From NCBI RefSeq assembly GCF_021502655.1, contig NZ_JAKFFT010000004.1, forward strand, positions 1 to 64,000: 64,000 nt of DNA. Reading direction: 5' to 3'. The position numbers were made by a program, and so were the translations under genes. The notes beneath the pieces were generated by a model. That model did no database searches. It had not been told where the DNA came from and was given only the letters and a program-made list of their open reading frames with translations. This DNA is from Dyadobacter sp. CY347 (GTDB taxonomy: Bacteria > Bacteroidota > Bacteroidia > Cytophagales > Spirosomataceae). Positions 46,001 through 54,812 of this stretch are shown here, piece after piece (position 1 is the first letter of the stretch; each line of letters opens with the position of its first letter).

Positions 46001-46305
46001 GCGAATATCCACGTCTGACAAACCGTAACAACCGGTATTATACCAACACGGGACAAGCGGGTATCAACGATTACTTCCTGAAAAGCAACAATTACCTGCG
46101 TGTGAAGAACATCGAGCTGGGTTACAACCTGCCATCTGACCTGGGATCGAAAATTGGTTTGAGCAAATTCAGGATTTATGTAAACGGATTGAACCTGTTC
46201 ACTTTTGATAAGATCAAGGTTTGGGATCCGGAATCCACTAACACCAGTGGCCAGTACTATCCACAGGCAAGAATTATCAACGCCGGTCTACGTGTAGCAT
46301 TTTAA
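43048..46305 (+). CDS. SusC/RagA-type TonB-dependent transporter without STN domain, system 3
   Basis: This 1085-residue transporter has a signal peptide (about 10-31, ending GAYAQ), then directly a carboxypeptidase-regulatory-like domain (VKGTVKDDQGVALPGVSV), the plug (TEVVVVGYGTAKKATLTGSV), and a beta-barrel ending in INAGLRVAF. Unlike the other two SusC proteins here, it lacks the STN domain, and no sigma/anti-sigma genes adjoin it, so it must be controlled differently. The SusD partner starts 11 bp after its stop. Confidence 0.93.
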   Translation: MRISTGWTFRAVSRSVASLLLVLIAVLGAYAQNVVKGTVKDDQGVALPGVSVVVKGTTAGTVTDNEGVYSVAADKQGTLVFSFIGYLTQEFPIGNKSNIDVKLISDTKALTEVVVVGYGTAKKATLTGSVTAVKGAELEKAPAANLSNTLGGRLPGISAVQASGEPGNDGSAIRIRGTNSLGNSNALIVVDGVPNRSGGLDRINPADIESISVLKDAAAAIYGSRAGNGVILITTKRGKTGKPQLSYDMNFGASQPTRTPEMANAEEYAIIRNELQIYDNLPVGEWGNALTGFNTTGSYKRQDNGNVINAVFKPEDIQKFKDGSSPLLYPNTDWYGSVIRKWAPQQRHNLQLTGGSENIKYLASLGYINQEGYYKNTATAYKQYDMRINLDTKINKYISANVGLTLREEDRNYPSGGNDAGPIFRMLMRGKPTEIAIWPNGKAGPDIENGQNPAVITTNTTGYERDRRDYIQTNGGLEIQIPGVPGLKINTMAALDKQIRRQKNFETPWTLYFWDKKTFEADGTSPLLTGTVRSTFKDPRLTESSYQELSIQLTGQMSYEKSIGSHNFNVMAGVQREKVDGDGFFAFRRYYISPVVDQLFAGGTPEQNIGNSGSVTVNGVTNNNTDLFSRARLSYFGRAGYNFKEKYLAEFLWRVDGSYVFPKEGRFGFFPGVSAGWRISEEAFWKNSVSRFVDNVKLRGSWGQMGAEPYFLGTETLAEYQYLSTMGFGSYIINDQVAKTLLEARVANKNFTWEVANNSNFGIEGTLLNDKLAFEFDYFINNRSNILIPKAGSTPSSAGIDGKLPPQNLGKLQNKGWEFKVSYDGNAGDFNYSVSVNGGYAKNQIKYWDETPGAPAYQRSTGMPYNSFLVYQFDGAFKDQGEIDANKLDYSPITGNLRPGDMKFKDVNGDGKISADDRLRTEKVQRPYFTGGASINLGYKAFDLSVLFQGTLGGLQVVGLTESGDIGNYLKYDFDHRWTIDNPTSEYPRLTNRNNRYYTNTGQAGINDYFLKSNNYLRVKNIELGYNLPSDLGSKIGLSKFRIYVNGLNLFTFDKIKVWDPESTNTSGQYYPQARIINAGLRVAF

Positions 46306-46316
46306 AGACAATCGAT

Positions 46317-48191
46317 ATGAAATTGAAATATAAAAGTATATTCTTAATTGCACTGCTGGCCGGGTTATGGTCCTGCGACACTGATTTCCTGGATGTAACA
46401 CCGCCAACCGAAATTCCAAGTGAAGAAGCCTGGAAAGAGGGACCGCTGGCAGAAGGTTTTGTGACGGGAATTTATGCAGGCCTTCAACAAGGTGGTTTCA
46501 GTGAGCAAATGCTTGCTTCCCTGACCGATGAAGCTGTTTTCACCCACACAGGACGTAACATTAACACGGTTAATGAAGGAAGTTTAAGCCCTTCTAACCT
46601 GGGTTGGGTGGACGCAACATACGGCTGGGGCCAGATGTACACTTACATCCGCGCTTCCAACCTGGCCATTCAGCAACTAGCCACGGCATCTTTCACAGAC
46701 GAAACGCTTAAAGCACGTCTGAAAGGAGAGGCATACTTCCTGAGAGGCTATTATTATCATCAGTTGATCCGCTATTACGGTTCAGTGCCTATCATTAAAA
46801 AGGTGTATGCATTGAACGAGGATTACAGCGTTCCCCGTAACACATGGGATGAATGTGTCCAGTTGATCGTGAGTGACCTGGATAGCGCGGCAATGTTATT
46901 GGATGGAAAAACAACGGTAAAAGGCCGCGCAACGAAAGTTGCGGCACAGGCGCTTAAATCGAGGGTGTTATTGTATGCTGCAAGTGATTTGCATGATATG
47001 CCTACTGCGAAAGCAAAATCTGCTGCGCTGGCTGCATATCCGAATCCTGAATTCCTTGGATCTGTTTCCGGTGACCGCAAGGCGCGGTGGACAGCTGCAC
47101 AGGCTGCTGCCAAGGCAGTTGTGGATGGTGGCAATGGTGCATACAAGCTGAATTTAACTGCTCCGGTAACAGCAGCAGAAGGAAGGGCCAACTATATATC
47201 CATTGCTATGGCAGGTGCGAGCGCAGACAAAACGCTCGACCCGTCCGCCGCCAGTGAAGTCCTTTTCGGACGCTATTTTACGCCAAGCTTATCAGAAGGC
47301 GCTCGCCAGACAGGTTTGAACAACGGCCCTAACGGTTACCACAACTGGGCTGGAAATACGCCGATAGGAACATTGGTTGATGATTACGAACTGATGGACG
47401 GAACGCCTTTCAGCTGGACAAATCCTGCGCATGCCAATGCCCCGTACAAAAACCGTGATCCTCGTTTATATGCAACGATTATGTATGACGGAGCAGACTG
47501 GAAACCACGTCCATCGGATGCGAAAGACCCTGCAAACCAGATTCAGACCGGTGCTTATGACCTGTTGGACGACAAAGGGGCATTGATCAACCGTAAAGGA
47601 TTGGATACGCGCAGCAGCTCAATCGAAGACTGGAACGGAAGCCGGACAGGTTACTATATGCGCAAGTTTATTGATCCAAACCCTGCGTTGTACGATAACA
47701 CCGACCGCCAGAACATTCCATGGCCTTTCATCCGCACAACAGAAGTGGTTTTCACCTACATTGAAGCGAGCATCGAGCTGGGCCAGGATGCGGAAGCATT
47801 GGCATGGCTTAACAAGATCCGGTTCCGTGCAGGTATGCCTGCTTTGAAAGTGAGCGGTGCTGCACTTAAAGAAGCATACCGCCACGAAAGAAGGATCGAA
47901 CTGGCTTATGAAGAGCACCGTTATCATGACGCGCGCCGCTGGATGATCGCGAAGGAAACATTAGGGAGGCCTTTGGAATACATTAATGTGTTGGGCAAAT
48001 TTAAGCCAGGCAAGTCGATGAAAGAGCCATATCATTACGATACGACCGTTTACGACTACACCTACACGCCGATCATCGAGAAATCGCATGAAAACCGCAC
48101 GTGGGCTGATAAAATGTATTTCCGTCCGTTCAGCCGGGATGAGATCAACAGAAATTCCAAGCTGACACAGAATCCGGGATATGATAAATAG
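46317..48191 (+). CDS. SusD/RagB-type surface lipoprotein, system 3
   Basis: The 624-residue protein has a lipobox AGLWSC with the lipid cysteine at C20. SusD features are CDTDFLDVTPPTEIPSEE, GEAYFLRGYYYHQLIRYYGS, the segment FIRTTEVVFTYIEASIELGQ, AYRHERRIELAYEEHRYHD, and a C-terminal YFRPFSRDEINRN with LTQNPGYD. It is longer than the other two SusD proteins, with extra sequence around residues 240-400. It lies 11 bp after SusC, and a clear terminator follows. Confidence 0.92.
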   Translation: MKLKYKSIFLIALLAGLWSCDTDFLDVTPPTEIPSEEAWKEGPLAEGFVTGIYAGLQQGGFSEQMLASLTDEAVFTHTGRNINTVNEGSLSPSNLGWVDATYGWGQMYTYIRASNLAIQQLATASFTDETLKARLKGEAYFLRGYYYHQLIRYYGSVPIIKKVYALNEDYSVPRNTWDECVQLIVSDLDSAAMLLDGKTTVKGRATKVAAQALKSRVLLYAASDLHDMPTAKAKSAALAAYPNPEFLGSVSGDRKARWTAAQAAAKAVVDGGNGAYKLNLTAPVTAAEGRANYISIAMAGASADKTLDPSAASEVLFGRYFTPSLSEGARQTGLNNGPNGYHNWAGNTPIGTLVDDYELMDGTPFSWTNPAHANAPYKNRDPRLYATIMYDGADWKPRPSDAKDPANQIQTGAYDLLDDKGALINRKGLDTRSSSIEDWNGSRTGYYMRKFIDPNPALYDNTDRQNIPWPFIRTTEVVFTYIEASIELGQDAEALAWLNKIRFRAGMPALKVSGAALKEAYRHERRIELAYEEHRYHDARRWMIAKETLGRPLEYINVLGKFKPGKSMKEPYHYDTTVYDYTYTPIIEKSHENRTWADKMYFRPFSRDEINRNSKLTQNPGYDK

Positions 48192-48219
48192 TTAGTCCTC
48201 GCTTTATTAGTAAATTTGT

Positions 48220-48259
48220 GAAACTATGTCTTCGTTATGAAGGCATAGTTTCTTTTTTA
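48220..48259 (+). terminator. Intrinsic terminator after system 3 SusD
   Basis: GAAACTATG (48220-48228) pairs with CATAGTTTC (48244-48252), and CTTC/GAAG pairs inside, giving a 14-bp stem with one G-T pair, then TTTTTT. Confidence 0.9.
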
Positions 48260-48285
48260 TACAGTTCAACCTTCGTGACCCTATT

Positions 48286-51200
48286 ATGAAGCGAATAAAA
48301 TCCTGGATCCCAGGAGTTATCGTGCTGGCAATGAGTCTTGGTTTTACGGGATGCAATAAAACCGCAGATTCCGATAAACCCAAAGACGGTAAAAGCCAGA
48401 CGCCTTTGTTCACCCTTTTACCCGCCGAAAAAACCAAAATTGACTTTGCCAATACATTAACCGAGGGCCTGAACACCAATGTGTTGATGTACGAATACTT
48501 TTACAATGGTGGGGGCGTGGCAGCAGGCGACCTGAATGGCGATGGGCTGGACGACATTTACTTCACGGGAAACATGGTGCCAAATAAGCTATATCTCAAC
48601 AAAGGCCGCATGGTTTTTGAAGATGTTACCGCGACAGCCGGCGTTGGAGGCCGTGAAAGACCTTGGAAAACAGGCGTTACTATGGCGGATGTAAATGGTG
48701 ACGGTAAGCTGGATATCTATGTGTGCTATTCCGGAAATGTTTCGCCGGAAAGTCTTAAAGGTCAGCTTTTTATTAATACAGGAAATGATGCAAACGGCGT
48801 TCCGCAGTTTGAAGAATCTGCTGAAAAATATGGTCTGGGTGCGCCTAGCAACAGCACGCAAGCTGCATTTTTTGATTTTGATAAAGACGGTGACCTGGAT
48901 ATGTTTTTACTAAACCACAATCCAAAATCGCTCCCGATCCTGGATGAGGCCAGCACGGCAGATATACTTAAAAAGGACGATCCTGTAACAGGCGTAAGGT
49001 TTTTTAAAAATGATCCGAAAGCAGACGGAACGCCTTACTTTACCGACATTACCAGAAAAGCAGGCATCCAAAGCTCGCCCCTGACTTACGGTTTGGGCAT
49101 AGGAATCGCCGACGTAAACCAGGACGGATGGCAGGATATGTATATTTCAAACGACTATTCTGTCCCTGATTTTTTATATATCAATAACAAAAACGGCACA
49201 TTCACCGACGCCCTGAATGCTTCCATCGGTCACACTTCCCATTCTTCCATGGGTAACGACATTGCAGACTTTAATAATGATGGCCTGCCCGACATTTTTA
49301 CGCTCGATATGTTGCCTGAGGACAACCGCAGACAGAAATTACTCGCCGGGCTGGATAACTATGAGCTCTTTGATTTTAATGTCAAAATGGGTTTTAACCA
49401 TCAGTATATGCGGAATATGCTGCAACTGAACCAGGGACAGGGCGGAAAAAGCAAACTGCCGGTTTTCTCGGAAGTAGGGCAATTATCCGGCGTTTCCAAC
49501 ACCGATTGGAGCTGGGCATCGCTGTTTGCGGATTACGACAATGATGGCTGGAAAGACCTTTTTATTACCAACGGTAACCTGCGTGATTTCACCAATATGG
49601 ACTTCGTAAAGTTCATGGGCGACCACTTGAAGCGCATTGAAGGACAGGTTAAGCGTGAAGATGTGCTTAATATGGTGTATCAAATGCCTTCGTCCAACAT
49701 GAAAAATTATTTATTCCAAAATAAAAAAGACCTGACATTTACCAACGTGGCCGACAATTGGGGATTAGGGGAAATTTCAAACAGCGGCGGCGCCGCTTAC
49801 GCAGATCTGGACAATGACGGTGACCTGGATTTGATCGTCAACAACATTAACAAGCCCGCATTTATTTACCAAAATGATGGCGATAAGTTACTGAAAAACA
49901 ATTATTTGAAAATAAAACTGGAAGGCGAGCGAGCCAACAAGTTCGGAGTAGGAGCGAAGGTTACCATTTATAGTAAAGACCAAAAACAATATCTTGAACA
50001 GATGCCGACGCGTGGTTACCAATCGAGCGTTTCGCCGGTTTTGCATTTTGGTTTGGGTAAGGAAAGCATTGATTCCCTGCAAATTGTGTGGCTCAGCGGT
50101 AAGCGTGAAAGCGTGCTCAAACCCAAGGTGAATGCAGTTTTGACATTAAGTGAAAAAAATGCCAAAGTGGTCAAATCAAACGCAGGATCGGCCAGTCCGC
50201 TTTATAATGCTGTTCAATCGCCGATCGCGTATTATGGAAAAGCGAGTAATACGAATGATTTCAAACGTCAGCCATTGCTGATTAACCCGATTTCTTTTTC
50301 CGGGCCTTGCCTGGTAAAGGGCGATGCGAATGGTGACGGTTTAGAGGATGTGTATGCAGGAGGAGGTTCACGAGAAGCCGGAAAGCTCTATTTGCAGCAG
50401 AAAAGCGGTTCTTTCACCAGCAAACCAGTGCCGGCTTTTGAAGCAGACAAGCAGAGTGACGACACGGATGCGGCATTCTTTGATGCAAATGGCGATGGTT
50501 TTCAGGATCTGTTCGTTTGCAGCGGCGGCTACGCGACATTTATGCCCGAGGATCCACTGTTGCAAAGCCGTTTATATTTGAATGACGGCAAGGGTAATTT
50601 TACCAAGAGCGCTGGTGCATTGCCCAAAATGATCACCAGCACAAGCTGCGTACGCGTTGCAGACATTAATGGGGACGGCAAGCCCGATCTTTTCGTAGGC
50701 GGTCGCGTGATCCCGGGACGATATCCCGAAACGCCCAGAAGCTACGTTTTAATCAATGATGGCTCAGGCAAATTTTCCGACCAAACCGCTAAGCTTTCTG
50801 CTGAACTCGCCAACATTGGCCTGGTAACCGATGCGGCTTGGACAGATTTGAATGGTGACAAAAAACCAGATCTGATCGTCGTAGGAGAATGGATGCCAAT
50901 CACAGTTTATATCCATGTCAATGGCAAATTGGAAAACAAAACGACCACATATTTTGACAAACCATACAGCGGCTGGTGGAACAAAATATTGCTAACCGAC
51001 TTGAATGGAGATGGTAAGGAAGATCTTGTAATCGGTAACTTAGGTCTGAACAGCCAATGCAAAGCTTCTGACAATGAGCCGGTTGAAATGATTTACAAGG
51101 ATTTTGACGACAATGGTTCCGTAGATCCGATCATGAGTTTTTACATTCAGGGCAAAAGCTATCCTTATGTGACGCGTGATGAAATGCTCGATCAAATGAG

Positions 51201-51672
51201 CATTATGCGGACGCGTTTTCAGGATTACAAAGGCTATGCGGATGCGACTACGAAGGAAATCTTTACAGCTGATGAGCTCGAAGGTGCCAAGGAATTGAAA
51301 GCCAATTATCTGAAAACAGCCTATTTCGAACAAGGTGCCAATGGCAAATTCGCAGAGAAACCACTCCCTTTCCAGTCGCAGATCTCACCCGTATATACCA
51401 TTACTGCCGTTGATTTTGACAAGGACGGGAACAAAGATTTGCTCCTTTGCGGCAATGTGAGCAAAGCGCGGCTGCGGTTTGGCAAGTATGATGCAAATTT
51501 TGGTGTTTTGTTAAAGGGAAATGGCAAGGGTCAGTTTGCTTACATAAAACAGGACAGGTCCGGATTCAACTTGAAGGGCGATGTGAGAAGTGTACTGCCG
51601 ATTGGCGACAAGCTTCTGTTTGGGATAAATCAACAAGAAATTAAAGCATATCAAATTGGCAAAGTTCTTTAA
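48286..51672 (+). CDS. FG-GAP/VCBS repeat lipoprotein with ASPIC/UnbV domain
   Basis: The 1128-residue protein has a lipobox LGFTGC with the lipid cysteine at C23. The mature part is built of repeated beta-propeller blades of FG-GAP/VCBS type with Ca2+-binding loops such as DLNGDGLDDIY, DVNGDGKLDIY, DINGDGKPDLF and DFDKDGNKDLL. An ASPIC/UnbV domain lies in the middle (about 537-615, MPTRGYQSSVSPVLHFGLG). Such proteins are common beside SusCD pairs and are probably surface-exposed binding scaffolds; no catalytic function is established. The stop overlaps the next gene's start by 17 bases. It begins after a terminator, so it probably has its own promoter. Confidence 0.85.
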   Translation: MKRIKSWIPGVIVLAMSLGFTGCNKTADSDKPKDGKSQTPLFTLLPAEKTKIDFANTLTEGLNTNVLMYEYFYNGGGVAAGDLNGDGLDDIYFTGNMVPNKLYLNKGRMVFEDVTATAGVGGRERPWKTGVTMADVNGDGKLDIYVCYSGNVSPESLKGQLFINTGNDANGVPQFEESAEKYGLGAPSNSTQAAFFDFDKDGDLDMFLLNHNPKSLPILDEASTADILKKDDPVTGVRFFKNDPKADGTPYFTDITRKAGIQSSPLTYGLGIGIADVNQDGWQDMYISNDYSVPDFLYINNKNGTFTDALNASIGHTSHSSMGNDIADFNNDGLPDIFTLDMLPEDNRRQKLLAGLDNYELFDFNVKMGFNHQYMRNMLQLNQGQGGKSKLPVFSEVGQLSGVSNTDWSWASLFADYDNDGWKDLFITNGNLRDFTNMDFVKFMGDHLKRIEGQVKREDVLNMVYQMPSSNMKNYLFQNKKDLTFTNVADNWGLGEISNSGGAAYADLDNDGDLDLIVNNINKPAFIYQNDGDKLLKNNYLKIKLEGERANKFGVGAKVTIYSKDQKQYLEQMPTRGYQSSVSPVLHFGLGKESIDSLQIVWLSGKRESVLKPKVNAVLTLSEKNAKVVKSNAGSASPLYNAVQSPIAYYGKASNTNDFKRQPLLINPISFSGPCLVKGDANGDGLEDVYAGGGSREAGKLYLQQKSGSFTSKPVPAFEADKQSDDTDAAFFDANGDGFQDLFVCSGGYATFMPEDPLLQSRLYLNDGKGNFTKSAGALPKMITSTSCVRVADINGDGKPDLFVGGRVIPGRYPETPRSYVLINDGSGKFSDQTAKLSAELANIGLVTDAAWTDLNGDKKPDLIVVGEWMPITVYIHVNGKLENKTTTYFDKPYSGWWNKILLTDLNGDGKEDLVIGNLGLNSQCKASDNEPVEMIYKDFDDNGSVDPIMSFYIQGKSYPYVTRDEMLDQMSIMRTRFQDYKGYADATTKEIFTADELEGAKELKANYLKTAYFEQGANGKFAEKPLPFQSQISPVYTITAVDFDKDGNKDLLLCGNVSKARLRFGKYDANFGVLLKGNGKGQFAYIKQDRSGFNLKGDVRSVLPIGDKLLFGINQQEIKAYQIGKVL

Positions 51673-52960
51673 AGGCTGGCTGGTCATGGCGGGCCTGTGC
51701 TTTTTTGCAAGCTGCAAGAAGGATTCCTCCGCAAAGATCAGTCCGGATGCGATCGGAAATGTGACCTTGCAAATGACAGACGTCATGATCCACGACGTGA
51801 CCAATCCGCCGCTAAGCGCACGGTTTTTCGCGTATGCGTGCCTTGCAGGTTACGAAGTGGTGTCACAAAACGACACAGCTTACAAAAGCATGCACGGCAT
51901 TTTGAATGATTATCCAAAAATGGAAAAGCCTGCGGTTGCTGCGTTTTCTTACCAGCTCAGCGCCGTTCTGGCCATGCTGGAAACGGCCAAAAAGATGCAG
52001 CCATCCGGCGCACTTTTACAGACATATCAAGCCAGGCTGCTGGATTCATGCAGGAACGAAGGCGTCAGTGAAGAAATGATCGCAGGCTCGCAGGAATATG
52101 CATTGGCGATCAGCAAGCAGATTTTGAAATATGCCAAAGCAGACAAATACAATCTGATCAGCAATTTCCCGCGCTACGAACCCAAACAGACTCCTGGAAC
52201 CTGGTATCCGACGCCTCCGGGCTATTTCCCGCCCGTAGAGCCTTATTTTAAAACCGTCCGCCCATTTACGCTCGATTCCGCAGCACAATTCCGTCCTGAG
52301 CCGCCGGTTGCTTTTTCAGAAGACAAGAATTCTGCATTTTTCAAGCTGATGAAGCTCAATTATGATGATAAAAAAGAGCCTGCGCACAGGGTTATGGCGG
52401 CGTTTTGGGATTGTAACCCGTTTGCGTTGGAGAATAAAGGGCATTTGCTGGTTGGAATGAAAAAAATCTCCCCGGGAGCACATTGGATGGGGATTACCAA
52501 CATTGCCTGCAAACAAGCAAAGTCCGATTTCTCAAAAACAATGCTGGTAAATGCTTCCGTCGCCATCGCATTAATGGACGGCTTCATGACTTGCTGGGAA
52601 GAAAAATTCCGCAGCAACCGCATCCGCCCGGAAACGGCCATCCGCAAATACATTGATCCAACCTGGACGCCGTTTTTGCAGACGCCGCCTTTCCCGGAAT
52701 ATCTAAGCGGCCATTCCGTCATATCCTCCGCCTCAGCCATTGTCCTGACCCATTATTTCGGCAATAAATTCGAATACACTGATACGGTCGAAGAGCGTTT
52801 CGGCCTGAAAGCCCGAACATTCCTCTCATTCATAGCCGCCGCAGAAGAGTCCGGCATGTCCCGTTTCTACGGAGGAATCCACTTCATGGACGCCATCGAA
52901 AACGGCCAGAAGCAAGGCGTTCAAGTCGGCGAATGGGTTGTTAGGAAGCTTGGTGATTGA
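51656..52960 (+). CDS. Vanadium haloperoxidase/PAP2-type lipoprotein, paralogue 2
   Basis: I use the TTG at 51656 (434 residues): it gives a proper lipoprotein signal MAKFFKGWLV with lipobox FFASC and C20, while the first ATG (51686) would leave only ten residues before the cysteine. The start lies inside the last codons of the ASPIC/UnbV gene, so translation is coupled. The triad is complete: KFRSNRIRP (K317-P325), SGH (H353), SRFYGGIH (S402-H409). The distances between these motifs are the same as in paralogue 1 (41213-42562). It is a secreted oxyanion-binding enzyme, haloperoxidase or phosphatase. Confidence 0.82.
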   Translation: MAKFFKGWLVMAGLCFFASCKKDSSAKISPDAIGNVTLQMTDVMIHDVTNPPLSARFFAYACLAGYEVVSQNDTAYKSMHGILNDYPKMEKPAVAAFSYQLSAVLAMLETAKKMQPSGALLQTYQARLLDSCRNEGVSEEMIAGSQEYALAISKQILKYAKADKYNLISNFPRYEPKQTPGTWYPTPPGYFPPVEPYFKTVRPFTLDSAAQFRPEPPVAFSEDKNSAFFKLMKLNYDDKKEPAHRVMAAFWDCNPFALENKGHLLVGMKKISPGAHWMGITNIACKQAKSDFSKTMLVNASVAIALMDGFMTCWEEKFRSNRIRPETAIRKYIDPTWTPFLQTPPFPEYLSGHSVISSASAIVLTHYFGNKFEYTDTVEERFGLKARTFLSFIAAAEESGMSRFYGGIHFMDAIENGQKQGVQVGEWVVRKLGD

Positions 52961-52979
52961 GTGGTTTTTATTGGATTTA

Positions 52980-53747
52980 CTAGGCTGGTGCATTAAGATC
53001 AATGTCCGTCTCTTCCAGCAAGCGTTTGGTATAACCATAACCAATCTCAAACAACTGCCCGGCTTTTCGGAAGTCGAAAATGCTGAATTTGCTTAGTTCT
53101 GGTGGTTCGATCAGGAGGTTGCATTTTTTGAAGCGTTCCTTGGTTTTGCTGTGCATGGCCAGGATCAGGCTGCGGTAGACGAGTTCTGTGGTTTTTTTTA
53201 GGGGCTTGTCCAGGGTGAATGGGTTGCAGTGAATGCCAATGATGAAGTCTGCTTCTTGCATAATGGGTTCGACGGGCAGATTGTTCAGCACGCCACCATC
53301 GACAAGTTCGCGGCCTTGAAAGCGGATGGGACTGAACAGGCCCGGAATGCAGCAGGAAGCAAGCACCGGAATAGCAAGTTCGCCGCTTCTGAATTGTAAT
53401 TCTTCCCCGGAAACAATGTCGGTTGCTGTTACAATGAGGGGTGTTTTCAGGGATTCAAATGTGTTTTCAGGAATGTATTTGCGAAGCACAGCTTCCAGCT
53501 TATTCATATGCAAAAGTCCGTTTGCACCAAACCCGAACCTGATGTAGGGATAAAAACTGGTTTGAATGATCATCTCAATGATCTCGTCTGGCGCGTACCC
53601 GTGTGCGAGCATCGCGCCAACAAACGCCCCGGAGCTGGTGCCGCTGATCATGTTGGGCCTGATCCCTCGTTCCATCAGTGCTTTTATAGCGCCAATGTGC
53701 GCAATGCCGCGTGCCCCGCCCCCGGATAAAACCAGACCGATTTTCAT
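52980..53747 (-). CDS. Patatin-like phospholipase (RssA/NTE type)
   Basis: The 255-residue protein begins with the oxyanion-hole motif LSGGGARGIAHIG. The nucleophile elbow GTSSG (36-40) has S38, and the catalytic Asp is D150 in VDGGVLNNLPVEP. This is the complete Ser-Asp dyad of patatin-like hydrolases. No signal peptide is seen, so a cytoplasmic or membrane-associated lipid hydrolase is expected. It starts 3 bp after the stop of the metallo-beta-lactamase-fold gene on the same strand and is likely its operon partner. Confidence 0.92.
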   Translation of the reverse strand: MKIGLVLSGGGARGIAHIGAIKALMERGIRPNMISGTSSGAFVGAMLAHGYAPDEIIEMIIQTSFYPYIRFGFGANGLLHMNKLEAVLRKYIPENTFESLKTPLIVTATDIVSGEELQFRSGELAIPVLASCCIPGLFSPIRFQGRELVDGGVLNNLPVEPIMQEADFIIGIHCNPFTLDKPLKKTTELVYRSLILAMHSKTKERFKKCNLLIEPPELSKFSIFDFRKAGQLFEIGYGYTKRLLEETDIDLNAPA

Positions 53748-53750
53748 ACA

Positions 53751-54596
53751 TTAACTGATAAAAGCGCTCAACGCACCGCGCTTACGGATCACAATTCCCT
53801 TTTCAGTTCGCTCCACGACGGCGGCTTCGAAAACAGGATCGTGCTCGAATATAATAATGTGCTTATCAGCGGCAGCATTTTGCAAAACTTCCTGCTTTTC
53901 CTGCATTGTAACCAGCGGCCGCATATCGTAACTCATGATCCAGGCCAGCGGGATGTGGTAGGAAGATGGCAGCAAATCCGCAGCATAAATGATTTTCTTA
54001 TCCTGATAACGAATCACCGGCAACATCATTTGCTCCGTATGCCCATCCACGTGAATAAATTCAATGTTGGAAAATGGCGACTGATATCTGTTTATAAATT
54101 TCAACTGACATGATTCTTTCAAGGGAAGAATGTTCTCCTTCAAAAAAGAAGCTTTTTCGCGCGGATTAGGCCTAATAGCCCATTCCCAATGTGCTTCGTT
54201 TGACCAGTAAACAGCATTCGGAAATGTGGGAAGCAGTTGCGACCGTTCTTGATTATATTGCACGGCGCCGCCGACATGATCAAAATGCAGATGGGTTAAG
54301 ATGACATCCGTAACGTCAGTAACATCATAGCCGCAGTTTCTGATGGAGGAAATCAAACTTGCATCGCCATGCAGATCATAATGTCCGAAGAATTTCTGAT
54401 CCTGCTTATCCCCGAGTCCGGTATCGATCAAAATAAGCTTTCCGTCATCTTCGACGAGCAGGCAGCGCATAGCCCAGGTGCAGAGATTTTTTTCATCGGC
54501 CGGATTATGCTTGTTCCAAAGCGATTTGGGAACCACTCCGAACATTGCGCCGCCGTCCAGTTTAAAGAATCCAGTGTCTATAATGTGAATGTTCAT
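53751..54596 (-). CDS. Metallo-beta-lactamase-fold hydrolase (lactonase-like)
   Basis: The 281-residue protein has the zinc motif THLHFDHVGG (H102, H104, D106, H107), LILIDTGLGD before it, and later HVDGHTEQMMLP and YAADLLPS with the further His/Asp ligands. The layout resembles AttM/AiiB-type N-acyl-homoserine lactonases, but many relatives have other ester or lactone substrates. No signal peptide. A promoter-like TTG-N18-TAACTTTC lies on the minus strand right before the ATG, so the message may be nearly leaderless. The patatin gene follows after 3 bp. Confidence 0.88.
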   Translation of the reverse strand: MNIHIIDTGFFKLDGGAMFGVVPKSLWNKHNPADEKNLCTWAMRCLLVEDDGKLILIDTGLGDKQDQKFFGHYDLHGDASLISSIRNCGYDVTDVTDVILTHLHFDHVGGAVQYNQERSQLLPTFPNAVYWSNEAHWEWAIRPNPREKASFLKENILPLKESCQLKFINRYQSPFSNIEFIHVDGHTEQMMLPVIRYQDKKIIYAADLLPSSYHIPLAWIMSYDMRPLVTMQEKQEVLQNAAADKHIIIFEHDPVFEAAVVERTEKGIVIRKRGALSAFIS

Positions 54597-54812
54597 ATCG
54601 GAAAGTTACCTAAATCAAACGCACTTCAAAATTTTCGGCGAGTTAATCCATGTTTAAATTGAATGTCACGTATGACAATGGGGCGTTATAATTGTATTAA
54701 TTTGTAATAACTGTAATAATGTTTTGGTGATGCTAAATCCATCAATAGAATATTTGTAAAAACTAATGTTCCTCGCTACTTTTCGATTGTATCATCTACT
54801 ATTCCAACCTTA

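Noticed and set aside
53751..54596. Quorum-quenching acyl-homoserine lactonase as firm call
   Set aside because: The zinc motif is shared by many metallo-beta-lactamase-fold hydrolases; no residue seen here is specific for acyl-homoserine lactones and no luxI/luxR-type gene is nearby.
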